Source of the DNA: Undibacterium hunanense
Lineage (GTDB): Bacteria; Pseudomonadota; Gammaproteobacteria; Burkholderiales; Burkholderiaceae_D
Assembly (NCBI RefSeq): GCF_014284335.1
Contig: NZ_JACOGF010000011.1
Span: 124,001-188,000, forward strand
Direction: 5' to 3'
DNA: 64,000 nucleotides
Part shown: positions 1 through 8,393 of the stretch, piece after piece
Position numbering within the stretch: position 1 is the first letter of the stretch
Layout of the letters: every line of letters begins with the position of its first letter
Notes under the pieces: model-generated
The model's database searches: none
The model's input: the letters and a program-made list of their open reading frames with translations, nothing else
What the model was told of the DNA's origin: nothing
Program-made: the position numbers and the translations under genes

Positions 1-217
1 CGAGCTTTGATGTAGATCTCAGTGGTGGTCACGCTCTCGTGGCCTAACAGGTGCTGGATGCGCTCAATCGGCGTTCCAGAGCGATACATATCGGTCGCCC
101 CCTTCCCCTTCAGATCGTACATGCCAAAATTGGTCAAGTCTTCCTTGCGTACATATCGCCCGAACATGGCGACCAGTCCGGAATACGTGTATTTTTTTCG
201 ACACGAGTATGTCCGAA
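1..217 (-). pseudogene. Tyrosine recombinase (phage-type integrase), C-terminal remnant, cut by window edge
   Basis: Read on the minus strand, this stretch encodes the carboxy-terminal catalytic part of a site-specific tyrosine recombinase. It contains DLKGKGATDM followed by IQHLLGHESVTTTEIY, which carries the conserved Gly-His of box II and the nucleophilic Tyr. The box-II His-x-x-Arg appears as Tyr-Asp-Leu-Lys, so two usual catalytic residues are substituted. The frame stays open only to about 278, where a TAG lies, and there is no ATG or GTG and no amino-terminal half. Recognisable similarity stops near 205-217, where IS21-type sequence begins. I read it as an integrase gene interrupted by an insertion sequence. 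Its 3' end lies beyond the left edge. Confidence 0.75.
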
Positions 218-735
218 TGTCGGCCAAACTGTCTTGGCGCTCATTATCCAGTTTCTCTTTTTGCTGGATAAATTGCGTCTAAAATTGACTCACGTTCAGC
301 ACACAATCCTACTTATCTTGATGAGTAGGGAGCAGGAGTGATTGACGTGGCATTACTAGGTATTATTCGACGCTGGCAAATTCGTGAAGGATCCCATTAT
401 GGGAGATCGCCAGACGACTGGGCATCTCTCGCAACACAGTTCGGCGTTATCTGCGGGCTGAAGTCACAGAGCCAGCCTATGCGGATCGACAAACAACAAG
501 CGCCATCGATAAATATGCATTACAGCTGTCAAGCTGGCTTAAAACCGAAGCTGGCAAAAATCGTAAGCAGCGACAAAGCTTAAAACAACTTCATCTGGAT
601 CTAAAAGAACTGGGATTTGAAGGGTCGTATGACCGGGTGGCCGCCTTCGCCAGGAAGTGGAAGGTGGATCAAACTGACAGGGTCAATTCAGCTAGCAAAC
701 GCACAGGTGCATCAAGCAAACCTACACCAATATAA
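218..735 (+). mobile_element. IS21-family insertion sequence fragment (left end plus 5' part of istA)
   Basis: The interval starts at the point where integrase similarity ends and contains the beginning of an IS21-type istA gene at 338. The proposed left terminus, TGTCGGCC at 218, is placed from the TG start and the roughly 120-base distance to istA usual in this family; no target duplication can be seen. The element is truncated: istA stops being recognisable after about 125 codons, and there is no istB or right end before the next gene. The exact ends are inference. Confidence 0.55.
338..735 (+). pseudogene. istA: IS21-family transposase IstA, 5' fragment with frameshift
   Basis: A GTG start at 338 opens with a sequence typical of IstA (VALLGIIRRWQIREG). 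About 22 codons in, the frame shifts. From 403 the homologous reading continues in another frame as EIARRLGISRNTVRRYLRA, the helix-turn-helix of IstA, and then through SLKQLHLDLKELGFEGSYD to a TAA at 733-735. Joining the halves requires restoring one base near 390-402. The last 20 or so codons no longer look like IstA, and the DDE catalytic domain is absent. It cannot make a functional transposase. Confidence 0.75.
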
Positions 736-822
736 ATTATGGTTCAGCAGTAGCGATGACAGGCAAAAAAGCACAATGCTATTTTTATGCAGAAATATGC
801 GGTTGCATTTCTCTTGGATTTC

Positions 823-1341
823 TTATTTGAAATTATTAGGGTTCTTTAGTATATTCGCTGCAAGTAGATCAACAGGAGGCTTCTTACTTGCTACAATAGT
901 TTCAAGATATTTTCTATTATCTGCAGTGAGTTTTTGTCCAAGAGCGAGTATCTTCTCCATTTTTGCGATATTTGTCTGATCGATATCAACTATCCGGTTT
1001 TCTACATTTTGTATTTCCCAGTCTCTGAATTGTAATATGTCAATCCGCTTCATCTTTGCTAGAGTTGCTTCTTGTTCTGCTTGAGGCATTTTTCCAATGA
1101 GTACAAAAGTGGTTTTTTGCCCATCCTTTAATATTATTTCTTGAGTTGATATTACTGCAGCAGTGGATTGAGTTGCATTTACTTTATCCACTGCTACTGC
1201 CGCACCACTGATAGACAATGCGAGCGCTGCCATTGCAAGCGCAGAGTGAACGCGTGATACTTGACCCGATTTAGAGCGGGTTTCTAGACTAGAACGGACT
1301 TGTTCTACTGCGAAGATGTTTTTGCGTGTGTTTGTAGCCAT
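823..1341 (-). CDS. Hypothetical exported protein
   Basis: About 172 residues from the ATG at 1341; in-frame starts also exist at 1347 and 1368, and none has a clear Shine-Dalgarno. The amino end is long and basic (about residues 1-32), followed by an Ala/Leu-rich hydrophobic stretch ending in GAAVAVDKV, which resembles a signal peptide with an extended n-region. The remainder is charged and probably helical, without cysteines or a motif I recognise. It stands alone between IS debris and an upstream gap of more than 400 bases. It could be a family-specific periplasmic protein; no function is assigned. Confidence 0.55.
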   Translation of the reverse strand: MATNTRKNIFAVEQVRSSLETRSKSGQVSRVHSALAMAALALSISGAAVAVDKVNATQSTAAVISTQEIILKDGQKTTFVLIGKMPQAEQEATLAKMKRIDILQFRDWEIQNVENRIVDIDQTNIAKMEKILALGQKLTADNRKYLETIVASKKPPVDLLAANILKNPNNFK

Positions 1342-1368
1342 ATTCATCAAAAAATAAGAACAATCCAA

Positions 1369-1799
1369 GCACAGATACTCTAACCAATGGTATATAGATC
1401 GTCAATTTAATTTATTGATGTCTTTCTGTTTCCCTGACTATATCGGCGTTCACTTTGTAGAAAAATCCAACCATATCAAAAATCTGGGTTTTTGCGATTG
1501 ATTACGGTTTACTGATTGCTTATTTCTCCACGCAATCGAATGCAAATTTAATTGCCAGCTTGATCAGCAAAGAGCAACGCTAAGTAATCCTGAATTTCAA
1601 TTATTTATCTGACTATGACGTCAAACCCGAGCTTTTTTTGTTTTATGGTAGTCTGATCTGCAAGAATTAATCAGCTATCTAGTGCAGTAGATGCCTGATG
1701 CGCGTCATCGGCAAACTAGGCCAGCCTATTTGAAGGCCGCGAAATTATCGTACCCCCTATGTTGGATGTATAAGAAGTATAAGTTACGAGTAGATCATC
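1369..1799. other. Intergenic region, nothing recognised
   Basis: This AT-rich stretch lies between the divergent starts of the exported protein and the methyltransferase. It must contain promoters for both, but I do not find a convincing -35/-10 pair. The T-run near 1632-1638 has no stem before it. No ORF, repeat or RNA structure stands out. Confidence 0.4.
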
Positions 1800-2672
1800 A
1801 TGAAAAAGACCGGTAGTAAAGTGGCAGAAGTACAAGATAAACAAGAGAAGCATGAAATACGTCCTGGTCAGTCTCTGGAGTTACTGAAAGAGCTGCATAT
1901 ATTGACGCGTGACGGCAAGATGAATCAGGATAGCCGCCGCAAGCTCAAGCAGGTATATCACCTGTATCAGTTTATTGAACCGCTGTTGCTGAAACTGCAG
2001 CAAGACCATGCAGACATCAGCCTGGTGGACCATGGTGCAGGCAAGTCTTATCTGGGGTTTATTTTGTATGACCTGTTTTTTAAATCAGCACAGGCGCAAA
2101 GCAAGGCCAGGATTTATGGCATAGAAACCAGAGATGAACTGGTGCAGCGTTCTACCGAACTGGCGCAAAGGCTGGATTTTCCTGGCATGTCTTTCCTGAA
2201 TCTGTCGGTTGCCGATTCGATTACATCGGATGCCCTGCCTGAAAAAATTGATATCGTTACTGCATTACATGCCTGTGATACGGCAACTGATGATGCCATA
2301 CAGTTTGCGCTGAAGAAGAAGGCACAGTTCATGGTGCTGGTGCCTTGCTGCCAGGCCGAAGTGGCATCCGAGTTGCGTAAAGCCAAGGGCGAGGCCGTGC
2401 GGAACAACCCGCTGTCGGAAATGTGGCGTCACCCTATTCACACGCGTGAATTTGGCAGCCAGATCACCAACGTGCTGCGTTGCCTGCAACTGGAAGCGCA
2501 CGGTTATCAGGTCAGGGTCACGGAACTGGTAGGATGGGAACATTCCATGAAAAACGAACTGATCGTGGCCGAATATAAAAACCTGCCGGCAAGGCGGCCG
2601 GCAGAGCGCCTTGCTGAGGTCCTGAAAACCACAGGCCTGGAAGCCATGGAAAGACGTTTCTTTGTGCATTAG
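1800..2672 (+). CDS. SAM-dependent methyltransferase (Methyltransf_32-like)
   Basis: A 290-residue class I methyltransferase. The SAM-binding glycine motif is VDHGAGKSYLGFILYD near residues 76-91, followed by an acidic strand end (YGIETRDEL, about 109-117) and a TALHACDTATDDAI segment typical of the Methyltransf_32/GSTCD-like family. A conserved LVPCCQAEV segment sits near residue 182. Members of this family are often annotated only as SAM-dependent methyltransferases, and the substrate is unknown (RNA and small molecules have both been suggested). It is a single gene with its own upstream region. The ATG at 1800 has only a weak ribosome site. Confidence 0.75.
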   Translation: MKKTGSKVAEVQDKQEKHEIRPGQSLELLKELHILTRDGKMNQDSRRKLKQVYHLYQFIEPLLLKLQQDHADISLVDHGAGKSYLGFILYDLFFKSAQAQSKARIYGIETRDELVQRSTELAQRLDFPGMSFLNLSVADSITSDALPEKIDIVTALHACDTATDDAIQFALKKKAQFMVLVPCCQAEVASELRKAKGEAVRNNPLSEMWRHPIHTREFGSQITNVLRCLQLEAHGYQVRVTELVGWEHSMKNELIVAEYKNLPARRPAERLAEVLKTTGLEAMERRFFVH

Positions 2673-2677
2673 TGGCT

Positions 2678-2708
2678 AGAGCTCATTCCTATTTATGAAA
2701 TGAGTTCT
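2678..2708. repeat. Solitary copy of the outer-arm sequence of the large structured repeat
   Basis: This 31-base imperfect palindrome (GAGCTCATT / AATGAGTTC around an AT-rich centre) contains CTATTTATGAAATGAGTTCT, which recurs exactly at both ends of the structured element at 46720-46988 (once in each orientation). It lies just downstream of the methyltransferase gene. No T-run follows, so it is not a canonical terminator. Confidence 0.75.
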
Positions 2709-2816
2709 GATTGTGGCATGTTACAAGCTGGTCACTGTCAGGTCATAAAAAATGATTAATATCATTTATGCTTAATTCAGTTCAATCATCATTATCATCA
2801 GTAAAGGATAGAAAAC

Positions 2817-4274
2817 ATGCTGGCCGCCGTTGACTTGGGTTCCAACAGTTTTCGCATGCACATTGCCCGACATGAGGGTGATGTCATTAAAGTTGTTAAA
2901 AGCGCACGCGACCCGATACGTCTTGCTGCGGGCCTGGATAAGAATGGCAATCTGACGCCAGAGGCGATGCAAAAAGCCATTTCCTGCCTGGCACGCTTTC
3001 GTGAAATTCTGGATACCTATCCAATCGAAGGCCTGCGCGTGGTTGCTACCAATACCATACGCATTGCAAAAAATGCCGCTCAATTAATGCCGCTGGCAGA
3101 AGCAGCGATAGGTTGCCCCATCGAAGTGATATCGGGCGAGGAAGAAGGCCGTCTGATTTATATGGGTGTGTCGAATGCCGTAGCGATTCCTGGTGAGCGC
3201 AGGCTGGTGCTGGATATTGGTGGCGGCTCTACCGAAGTGATACTGGGCCATGGCCATGAGATCATTAAAGTGGAATCCTTCAGCATCGGTACGGTCAGGC
3301 ATAGTTCAAGTTTTTTCCCGGATGGACGACTGACAGATGCAGCTTTTGAAGCGGCGATCCTGTCTGCCCGTTCCATGTTTGAAGATGCTGCCCCACCATA
3401 TCAGCCACAGCACTGGCGCAAGGCCTATGGATCATCCGGCACTATGCGGGCGATTTCAGATGCGATCAGCAAGGGTGGCCTGGGTGATGGCACACTGACG
3501 CTGAAAAACCTTAATCTGCTCAAGCAATATTGCGTGCAGACCGGGCAGATAGATAAGCTGGAGTTAAGCGGCATTAAGCCTGAACGGGTTGCCATGGTCG
3601 TGGGTGGCCTGGCGATACTGATAGGTTTGATGACGGAATTTAATATTGCTGTCTTGCTGCCGGTAGAAGCTGGTCTGCGTATGGGCGTGATGTGGGATTT
3701 GTACCTGCGTGCCACCAAGCGTGACCGTCGTGAACTGTCAGTGCAATCGATCGCCAAGTTATTCCACAGTGATGTGTCACGTGCCGACCGCGTGGCGGAT
3801 ATGGCGAAGTCGCTTTACCAGCAATTGAAGCCTTCTTCGGAAACCTATACCCGACTGTTGCAATGGAGCGCGATGCTGCATGAAGTCGGCATGGTGATAT
3901 CGCATACCGGCTATCACAAGCATGGCGCTTACATGATAGAAAATGCCGACATGGCAGGTTTTACCACGCGTGAACAAAGGGTGATGAGCAAACTGATCCT
4001 GAGCCAGAAAGGTAATCTGCGCAAGATCGGTGATGGCCTTGCAGATGTGGATTTTGCCAAGGCTGTGTTGGCGCTGCGTTTGTCGGTCATGCTCATGCAT
4101 TCACGTGCAGAAATCGATTTTGAAGATGTGCGTTTGAAAATGAAGGGCAGAGTTGAACTGGAAATGAAACGCGACTGGGTCAGTGTCCACCCAACAGTGG
4201 CTTACTGGTTGCAAAAGGAAATTGAAGCCTGGCGTGAGATAGGAATAGATTTTCTGGTCAGGGCGAATGTGTAA
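2817..4274 (+). CDS. ppx: Exopolyphosphatase (Ppx/GppA family)
   Basis: A 485-residue protein of the ASKHA phosphotransferase fold that removes phosphate processively from inorganic polyphosphate, or hydrolyses pppGpp. The phosphate-1 motif DLGSNSFRM is at residues 6-14, and the DIGGGSTEV phosphate-2 motif is near residue 132. The carboxy half resembles the helical HD-like domain of long Ppx proteins. Length fits Ppx (about 500) rather than a short single-domain GppA. AAAGGA lies 8 bases before the ATG. In related genomes ppx often sits near polyphosphate kinase; ppk is not adjacent here. Whether it acts as Ppx, GppA or both cannot be settled from sequence. Confidence 0.9.
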   Translation: MLAAVDLGSNSFRMHIARHEGDVIKVVKSARDPIRLAAGLDKNGNLTPEAMQKAISCLARFREILDTYPIEGLRVVATNTIRIAKNAAQLMPLAEAAIGCPIEVISGEEEGRLIYMGVSNAVAIPGERRLVLDIGGGSTEVILGHGHEIIKVESFSIGTVRHSSSFFPDGRLTDAAFEAAILSARSMFEDAAPPYQPQHWRKAYGSSGTMRAISDAISKGGLGDGTLTLKNLNLLKQYCVQTGQIDKLELSGIKPERVAMVVGGLAILIGLMTEFNIAVLLPVEAGLRMGVMWDLYLRATKRDRRELSVQSIAKLFHSDVSRADRVADMAKSLYQQLKPSSETYTRLLQWSAMLHEVGMVISHTGYHKHGAYMIENADMAGFTTREQRVMSKLILSQKGNLRKIGDGLADVDFAKAVLALRLSVMLMHSRAEIDFEDVRLKMKGRVELEMKRDWVSVHPTVAYWLQKEIEAWREIGIDFLVRANV

Positions 4275-4301
4275 TTTTTTTCGTCAGCCATATTGGTAAT
4301 T

Positions 4302-4330
4302 CCTTGCCCTGTGATTTTCTCCGGGCAAGG
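4302..4330 (+). terminator. Weak hairpin after ppx
   Basis: CCTTGCCC and GGGCAAGG form an 8-bp stem just after ppx and before a convergent gene. No clear U-tract follows on either strand, so termination would be weak or Rho-assisted. Confidence 0.3.
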
Positions 4331-4361
4331 ATGCAATTCTGTTACATGCCATCAAATCTTG

Positions 4362-4871
4362 TCAAATGCAGTCAGCCACCATCAATGACCTGAATACGCG
4401 TCCCAATAATTTGCCGGATTTATCATAGGCTTCAAATAATACTGTGCCACCAAACTTGTTTGGTTTTCCGCCCACCAGGTCATAAAAGTGGATTTTGCTG
4501 ACTGCTTTTAGCGGGAATGAAATGATGGTCCGGCTTCCCACATAGGGGTCGTGTTGCAGTTTGTAGATATGGATAAGTGAGATTTCCGCCTCATTGAGTT
4601 TGCCATGGGCTGCCGAATTCGGATCAGTATCAAAGTCAAGGTCGCTGGATATTGCATACACTTTCATCCTGATGTCTTGATTGCCTGCCTTGCCATCAAT
4701 TTTTCCTGCCAGTGCGCCATCGGTCAATTTGTCGATCTGTATTTCAAACCGATGTTTGCCATCACCAAAGTCAGGAAAAGTGGCGTGGCATTTTAAAACT
4801 TCTTCCGCACTCGCAAGATTGACCAGCAGGGCGCTTGTGATAGCAAAAATATACTTGAACGTATTCATCAT
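4362..4871 (-). CDS. Hypothetical exported protein
   Basis: A 169-residue protein beginning with two Met codons and a clear signal peptide (hydrophobic about residues 6-20, likely cleavage after LASA near 22). The mature part is predicted beta-rich and has two cysteines, one near the mature amino terminus and one at the extreme carboxy end (VADCI), so an intramolecular disulphide is plausible. I do not recognise the family. It is convergent with ppx and has the structured repeat at 4954-5233 upstream. Confidence 0.6.
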   Translation of the reverse strand: MMNTFKYIFAITSALLVNLASAEEVLKCHATFPDFGDGKHRFEIQIDKLTDGALAGKIDGKAGNQDIRMKVYAISSDLDFDTDPNSAAHGKLNEAEISLIHIYKLQHDPYVGSRTIISFPLKAVSKIHFYDLVGGKPNKFGGTVLFEAYDKSGKLLGRVFRSLMVADCI

Positions 4872-4953
4872 GCCTGCTCCATTGGAAAGCCCAGGTTGAG
4901 AATGACATAGCCTGTGTGCGAGGCCAAGTACTGTTTATAAAGTATTGAATATT

Positions 4954-5233
4954 AGGACGTGCTGACCTATCTTTTAGGCAAGCAAATGGGTTTGAAACCT
5001 TGTCTGACTAAGCGTGCGGAGCGCTGCTTGGCGATACAAGTGACCGACACACAACAACGCCAGGCGAGGTTTCAGACCCATTCCCTCCGGGTTCCCCTCA
5101 TAGCGCACGCTGGACTGCAGGGGTTGCAAGATTCTGCGTCTTGTCAGGGGCACCAGCCCTGACTGCGCCGCACGCCTTGCCAGCCTGCGCTATGAGGGGA
5201 ATGCTTTGTCTAAAAGACAGGTCAGTACGCCCT
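4954..5233. repeat. Large structured repeat, copy 1 (outer stem enclosing two inner stems)
   Basis: The ends are inverted repeats of about 31 bases: 4954-4984 and 5202-5233 both read as CTGACCT.TCTTTTAG.CAA in opposite orientations. Inside lie two adjacent stems. Stem one pairs 4985-5000 (AATGGGTTTGAAACCT) with 5067-5082, one mismatch. Stem two pairs 5094-5113 (CCCCTCATAGCGCACGCTGG) with 5180-5199, one mismatch, and has its own apical hairpin (TCAGGG/CCCTGA). A short TCCCTCCGGG linker separates the stems. The same architecture with different but again complementary arms occurs at 46720-46988. It is non-coding. Confidence 0.8.
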
Positions 5234-5248
5234 AGTCCCAAGGACAAT

Positions 5249-5287
5249 AAAAAAGCGATGCCAGATCAATCTGGCATCGCTTTTTGC
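5249..5287. terminator. Bidirectional Rho-independent terminator after the TonB receptor
   Basis: AAAAAGCGATGCCAGAT pairs with ATCTGGCATCGCTTTTT, a near-perfect 17-bp stem with A- and T-tracts on both sides. It lies 16 bases past the stop of the minus-strand receptor gene. Confidence 0.9.
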
Positions 5288-5302
5288 TTGGGGCAAGCTG
5301 TA

Positions 5303-7423
5303 TCAGAAATCGAATTGTGCTGACACTTTGTAAGTACGTGGTGCACCAGGGAACAAATAACCGCCCAGTGATTGGGTCACATCGCGCCAGTAAAACTTGT
5401 CCAGCGCATTGTCGATATTAAAGCGCAGGGTCGTTGCCGTATTACCGATTTGTGTCGCATAGCGTGCGCCCAGGTTGACGACATGGTAGCCAGGTACTGT
5501 CACACTATTGTCCGGGCTGAATGCCTTGCTGCTGGCATATTGCCAGCTTGCATTGACATTTAAACCCTTGACTTCAGTGACGGCATAATCGGCATAAACA
5601 GTAGATTTGAAGCGCGGCACATTCATGACACGTTTGTTGTCCAGGCTGCTGATGCCGGTGTTTTGCTGTTTTGCATCCAGCGCAGTCAGACTGGCTCCCA
5701 GATTCAGTTGCGACGTCAGCTTGCCTTGTGCAGACAGTTCCAGACCTGTATGCAGGGCTTCGCCATTGCTGACATAGGTATTGCTGCTATTGGTATATTC
5801 CAGCGGCTTCTTGATGCGGAAGATGGCTGCAGACAGGCTTAGATCACGCTGTACATCTGCCTTCACCCCAAATTCAACTTGTGTGGATTTGCCCGGGTTC
5901 AGCATTTTGTTTTCATTGCTGGTACCGAAAGGGGCGATACCGCCATGTTCCAGCCCTTGAGCAAAACTGCCGTAGACAGAAACCTGTTGCACGGGTTTGA
6001 ATACCAGCGCTGCCGTCGACAGAAACTTGTTCTGGTCATAGCCAGGATTATCAAACTGAGTGCGTGAAATATTCAGATGACGCAGACCCAGATGCAGTTT
6101 CAGATTGTCTTGCAGGCTGATGATGTCCTGTACAAAGGCAGACCATTCCTTGTCAGTACGACGCAGTAAAGCCGGGCCGGTTTTGTTGGTGGATGGCGCT
6201 ACGGCCACAGGGCGGAACAAATTGCTGCTGCCCGCATAGTCATACACATAATCACCAAAATAATCTTTACGCTGTGAATTGCTGAGGCCGACAGCCAGCT
6301 CATGCTGCATGCCGGCAAGGCTGAATTTACCATTCAATTGTGCTCGCGTACCCCACAGTGATTTGGATTCATTCACACTCTGGTAGTCATACACATCATA
6401 GTCACCATTGGCGCAATAGCCGGGGTAGAGATTTGCGGCGCCACAACCATACGGGAAGGCTGTGTAATCATCCCGTTTGAATTCATGTTTGTTGGCAGAC
6501 AGGCTGGCTTGCCAGTCCTTGTTGATCTGGTATTCAAAACGCAAGCCCAGATTGCTGTTGCGGGTATCTACAGGCCTGGCCCAGGGCTGTGCATTCAGCA
6601 TCAGGTCTGCCGGTACGCCACGGGGTAAATCCGTGCCATTGAATAATTGAAATCCGGGAACGGACAACTGCGATTTATGCTGATAGTCTGCATCGATCTG
6701 CAACAGTGCCTGTGATGTGATATGCCAATCAAACGCAGCAGACACAAACTGGCGTTCGCCATCTGCACCTTTGACATACGAACGCAAACGTTCGCCTGCC
6801 GCGTTGATACGGAAACCAAACTGGCGGTCGCTGGAATTATCGCTGATATCTGCCGCGCCATACAGCGTGCCGCGCTCACTGATTTCCAGGCTGACCGAGC
6901 GCAATGGCGCACTGGTCGGGCGTTTGGTTACATAGTTGATGATGCCGCCCGGCGTGGCAAAGCCCGCCTGGAAACCGGCAATGCCCTTGAGTATTTCTAT
7001 GCGTTCCTTGTTTTCCAGCGGGATGGCGGCATCACCTGGAATGGCAAAACCGTCCTTGCGATAGCTGGATGAATTATCCAGGGCAAAACCGCGTATCGAG
7101 AATTGTTCGGCATAGCCGATGGCGTTGTAGGCATCATTCACGCTGGCATCGAATTTCATTGCATCCGTGGTCTGGCGCACGCGCAAATCCTGCATCTGGC
7201 TGCTGGTCATCACATTCACCGAGAATGGGGTATCGACCAGGGCCGTTTCGATAAAGCCGGACGCCTTGCTGCGTTCTGCTTTGCCTTCGGAAGTCTTGTT
7301 GCCCGTGACTACGACTTCAGGCAGGGACTTTTCTGTCGTCTGAGCCTGTGCATGGGGCAATAATACAAATGCCTGGGCAATGGAAAATGCCAGCAGGGCA
7401 GGGCGAAATGGGGTATCAGACAT
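5303..7423 (-). CDS. TonB-dependent outer-membrane receptor, probably for thiamin or a precursor
   Basis: A 706-residue outer-membrane receptor. The signal peptide ends near HAQAQ (residue 28) and is followed by a TonB box-like LPEVVVTG. The plug domain (about residues 55-170) has FSIRGFALD and a conserved GGIINYVTKRPT end. A 22-strand barrel follows and ends in aromatic QFDF. The plug resembles siderophore receptors of the FpvA/FhuE type, so homology alone suggests iron uptake. However, a thiamin pyrophosphate riboswitch lies immediately upstream (7500-7588) with no other gene between. Thiamin-regulated receptors of this kind have been proposed as importers of thiamin or its pyrimidine moiety, and I favour that here. 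It is a single-gene unit closed by the terminator at 5249-5287. Confidence 0.88.
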   Translation of the reverse strand: MSDTPFRPALLAFSIAQAFVLLPHAQAQTTEKSLPEVVVTGNKTSEGKAERSKASGFIETALVDTPFSVNVMTSSQMQDLRVRQTTDAMKFDASVNDAYNAIGYAEQFSIRGFALDNSSSYRKDGFAIPGDAAIPLENKERIEILKGIAGFQAGFATPGGIINYVTKRPTSAPLRSVSLEISERGTLYGAADISDNSSDRQFGFRINAAGERLRSYVKGADGERQFVSAAFDWHITSQALLQIDADYQHKSQLSVPGFQLFNGTDLPRGVPADLMLNAQPWARPVDTRNSNLGLRFEYQINKDWQASLSANKHEFKRDDYTAFPYGCGAANLYPGYCANGDYDVYDYQSVNESKSLWGTRAQLNGKFSLAGMQHELAVGLSNSQRKDYFGDYVYDYAGSSNLFRPVAVAPSTNKTGPALLRRTDKEWSAFVQDIISLQDNLKLHLGLRHLNISRTQFDNPGYDQNKFLSTAALVFKPVQQVSVYGSFAQGLEHGGIAPFGTSNENKMLNPGKSTQVEFGVKADVQRDLSLSAAIFRIKKPLEYTNSSNTYVSNGEALHTGLELSAQGKLTSQLNLGASLTALDAKQQNTGISSLDNKRVMNVPRFKSTVYADYAVTEVKGLNVNASWQYASSKAFSPDNSVTVPGYHVVNLGARYATQIGNTATTLRFNIDNALDKFYWRDVTQSLGGYLFPGAPRTYKVSAQFDF

Positions 7424-7499
7424 GGTTTGCTCTTTATTTGCGCTTTAATGCGTTGTGGATGACAGCGCGGGAGCAAACAAAGAAACGGACGAACGGGAC

Positions 7500-7588
7500 T
7501 TTGCGCTTCCCTTCGCTGGCATTATCCAGATCAGGTAGAAGGGACTCTCTCACCCGGAAACATTTGCTTCCAGGACCCCTAGCGAAGC
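7500..7588 (-). promoter_or_regulatory. Thiamin pyrophosphate (TPP) riboswitch / THI element
   Basis: On the minus strand the interval begins with TAGGGGTCC, then GGGTGAGAGAGTCCCTT, then ACCTGATCTGGATAATGCC and AGCGAAGGGAAG. These are the conserved blocks of the THI box in their usual order (CTGAGA-type loop, CTGATCTGGATAATGCCAGCG-type core, closing stem). The start codon of the receptor is about 75 bases downstream. No obvious terminator with a U-tract lies between, so control may be by sequestering the ribosome site near 7430-7440. Binding of TPP is expected to reduce receptor synthesis. Confidence 0.93.
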
Positions 7589-7786
7589 CCGTACTTTACC
7601 ATGAAAGCGGCCACAAGATTTGTAACACAATTTGAATGTTGGTACGGCGTATGGCAAAACTTGGATATGATGTAAATGACATCATCACAGAATTGTTGAA
7701 ACAGTTGCATGTACAGTTAGCAAATAATACTTGCTCATGCAGGCCCGCATTCATATTTAACTCATATTTAGCCACGTCAGTCTTAT

Positions 7787-8311
7787 ATGCCTATGTCCAA
7801 TTTCCAGCGCCTGTTTTTAAGTTTTTGCCTGCTCAATGTGACGTCAGTTTTTGCGCAAGAAGGTGCATCAGCGCCGGAATACACACTGAAGCGCGAAGAT
7901 GAATCAACTGGTTCGCGTATCCGGCAAAATGCGGTAACTGGTATCAGGGTGCCGATCAATAAGCCTTATGCTGAATTGACTGACGAGCAAAAAGCCAGGG
8001 TCCGTTCATTGTATGAACACTTGGATGAAGCGGATGAGCCACCGTATCCTTTAAAAGGCACCAAAGAAATTCTCAGGGCAATTTCGAATGCGCAGGATGT
8101 GCTTCATCTGCAAGGGGATTTGTCGGTCTTCGTTGAAGTCAATGCGGACGGGACGCCGAATGCCGTTGGTGTGTTGAAGTCGCCGGATGAACGGATGACA
8201 AACCTGGTAGCGACCGCATTGATACATGAACGATATAAACCAGGTTTGTGCAAGGGAACACCATGCAAAATGCAATTTCCCTTGCGTATCAAATTAGGCA
8301 TGACACGTTGA
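7787..8311 (+). CDS. Hypothetical exported protein with TonB C-terminal-like domain
   Basis: A 174-residue protein with a signal peptide (hydrophobic about residues 7-19, cleavage near VFAQ). The carboxy part, roughly residues 100-170, reads GDLSVFVEVNADGTPNAVGV and ends in QFPLRIKLGM. This resembles the beta-alpha-beta TonB_C domain found in energy-transducer TonB and many small periplasmic proteins. There is no amino-terminal membrane anchor plus proline-rich spacer, so it is not a classical TonB. Two cysteines flank GTP near residue 160 (CKGTPC). The neighbour is the thiamin-regulated receptor, transcribed divergently; a functional link is speculative. Confidence 0.6.
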   Translation: MPMSNFQRLFLSFCLLNVTSVFAQEGASAPEYTLKREDESTGSRIRQNAVTGIRVPINKPYAELTDEQKARVRSLYEHLDEADEPPYPLKGTKEILRAISNAQDVLHLQGDLSVFVEVNADGTPNAVGVLKSPDERMTNLVATALIHERYKPGLCKGTPCKMQFPLRIKLGMTR

Positions 8312-8393
8312 TTACGCGCTTTTGCGTGAGCGCTGTGCAATCTCTTTAATTGCGAGCCTGGGCAGCTTAGGTAGATTAGGTAGATTAGGTCGC

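Noticed and set aside
4959-5323. Two plus-strand frames inside structured repeat copy 1
   Set aside because: Both lie within palindromic arms and have no ribosome sites; the repeat structure explains the sequence.
7636-7902. 88-codon plus-strand frame before the TonB-C-like protein
   Set aside because: It overlaps the signal peptide of the better-supported gene in another frame and has no family features.
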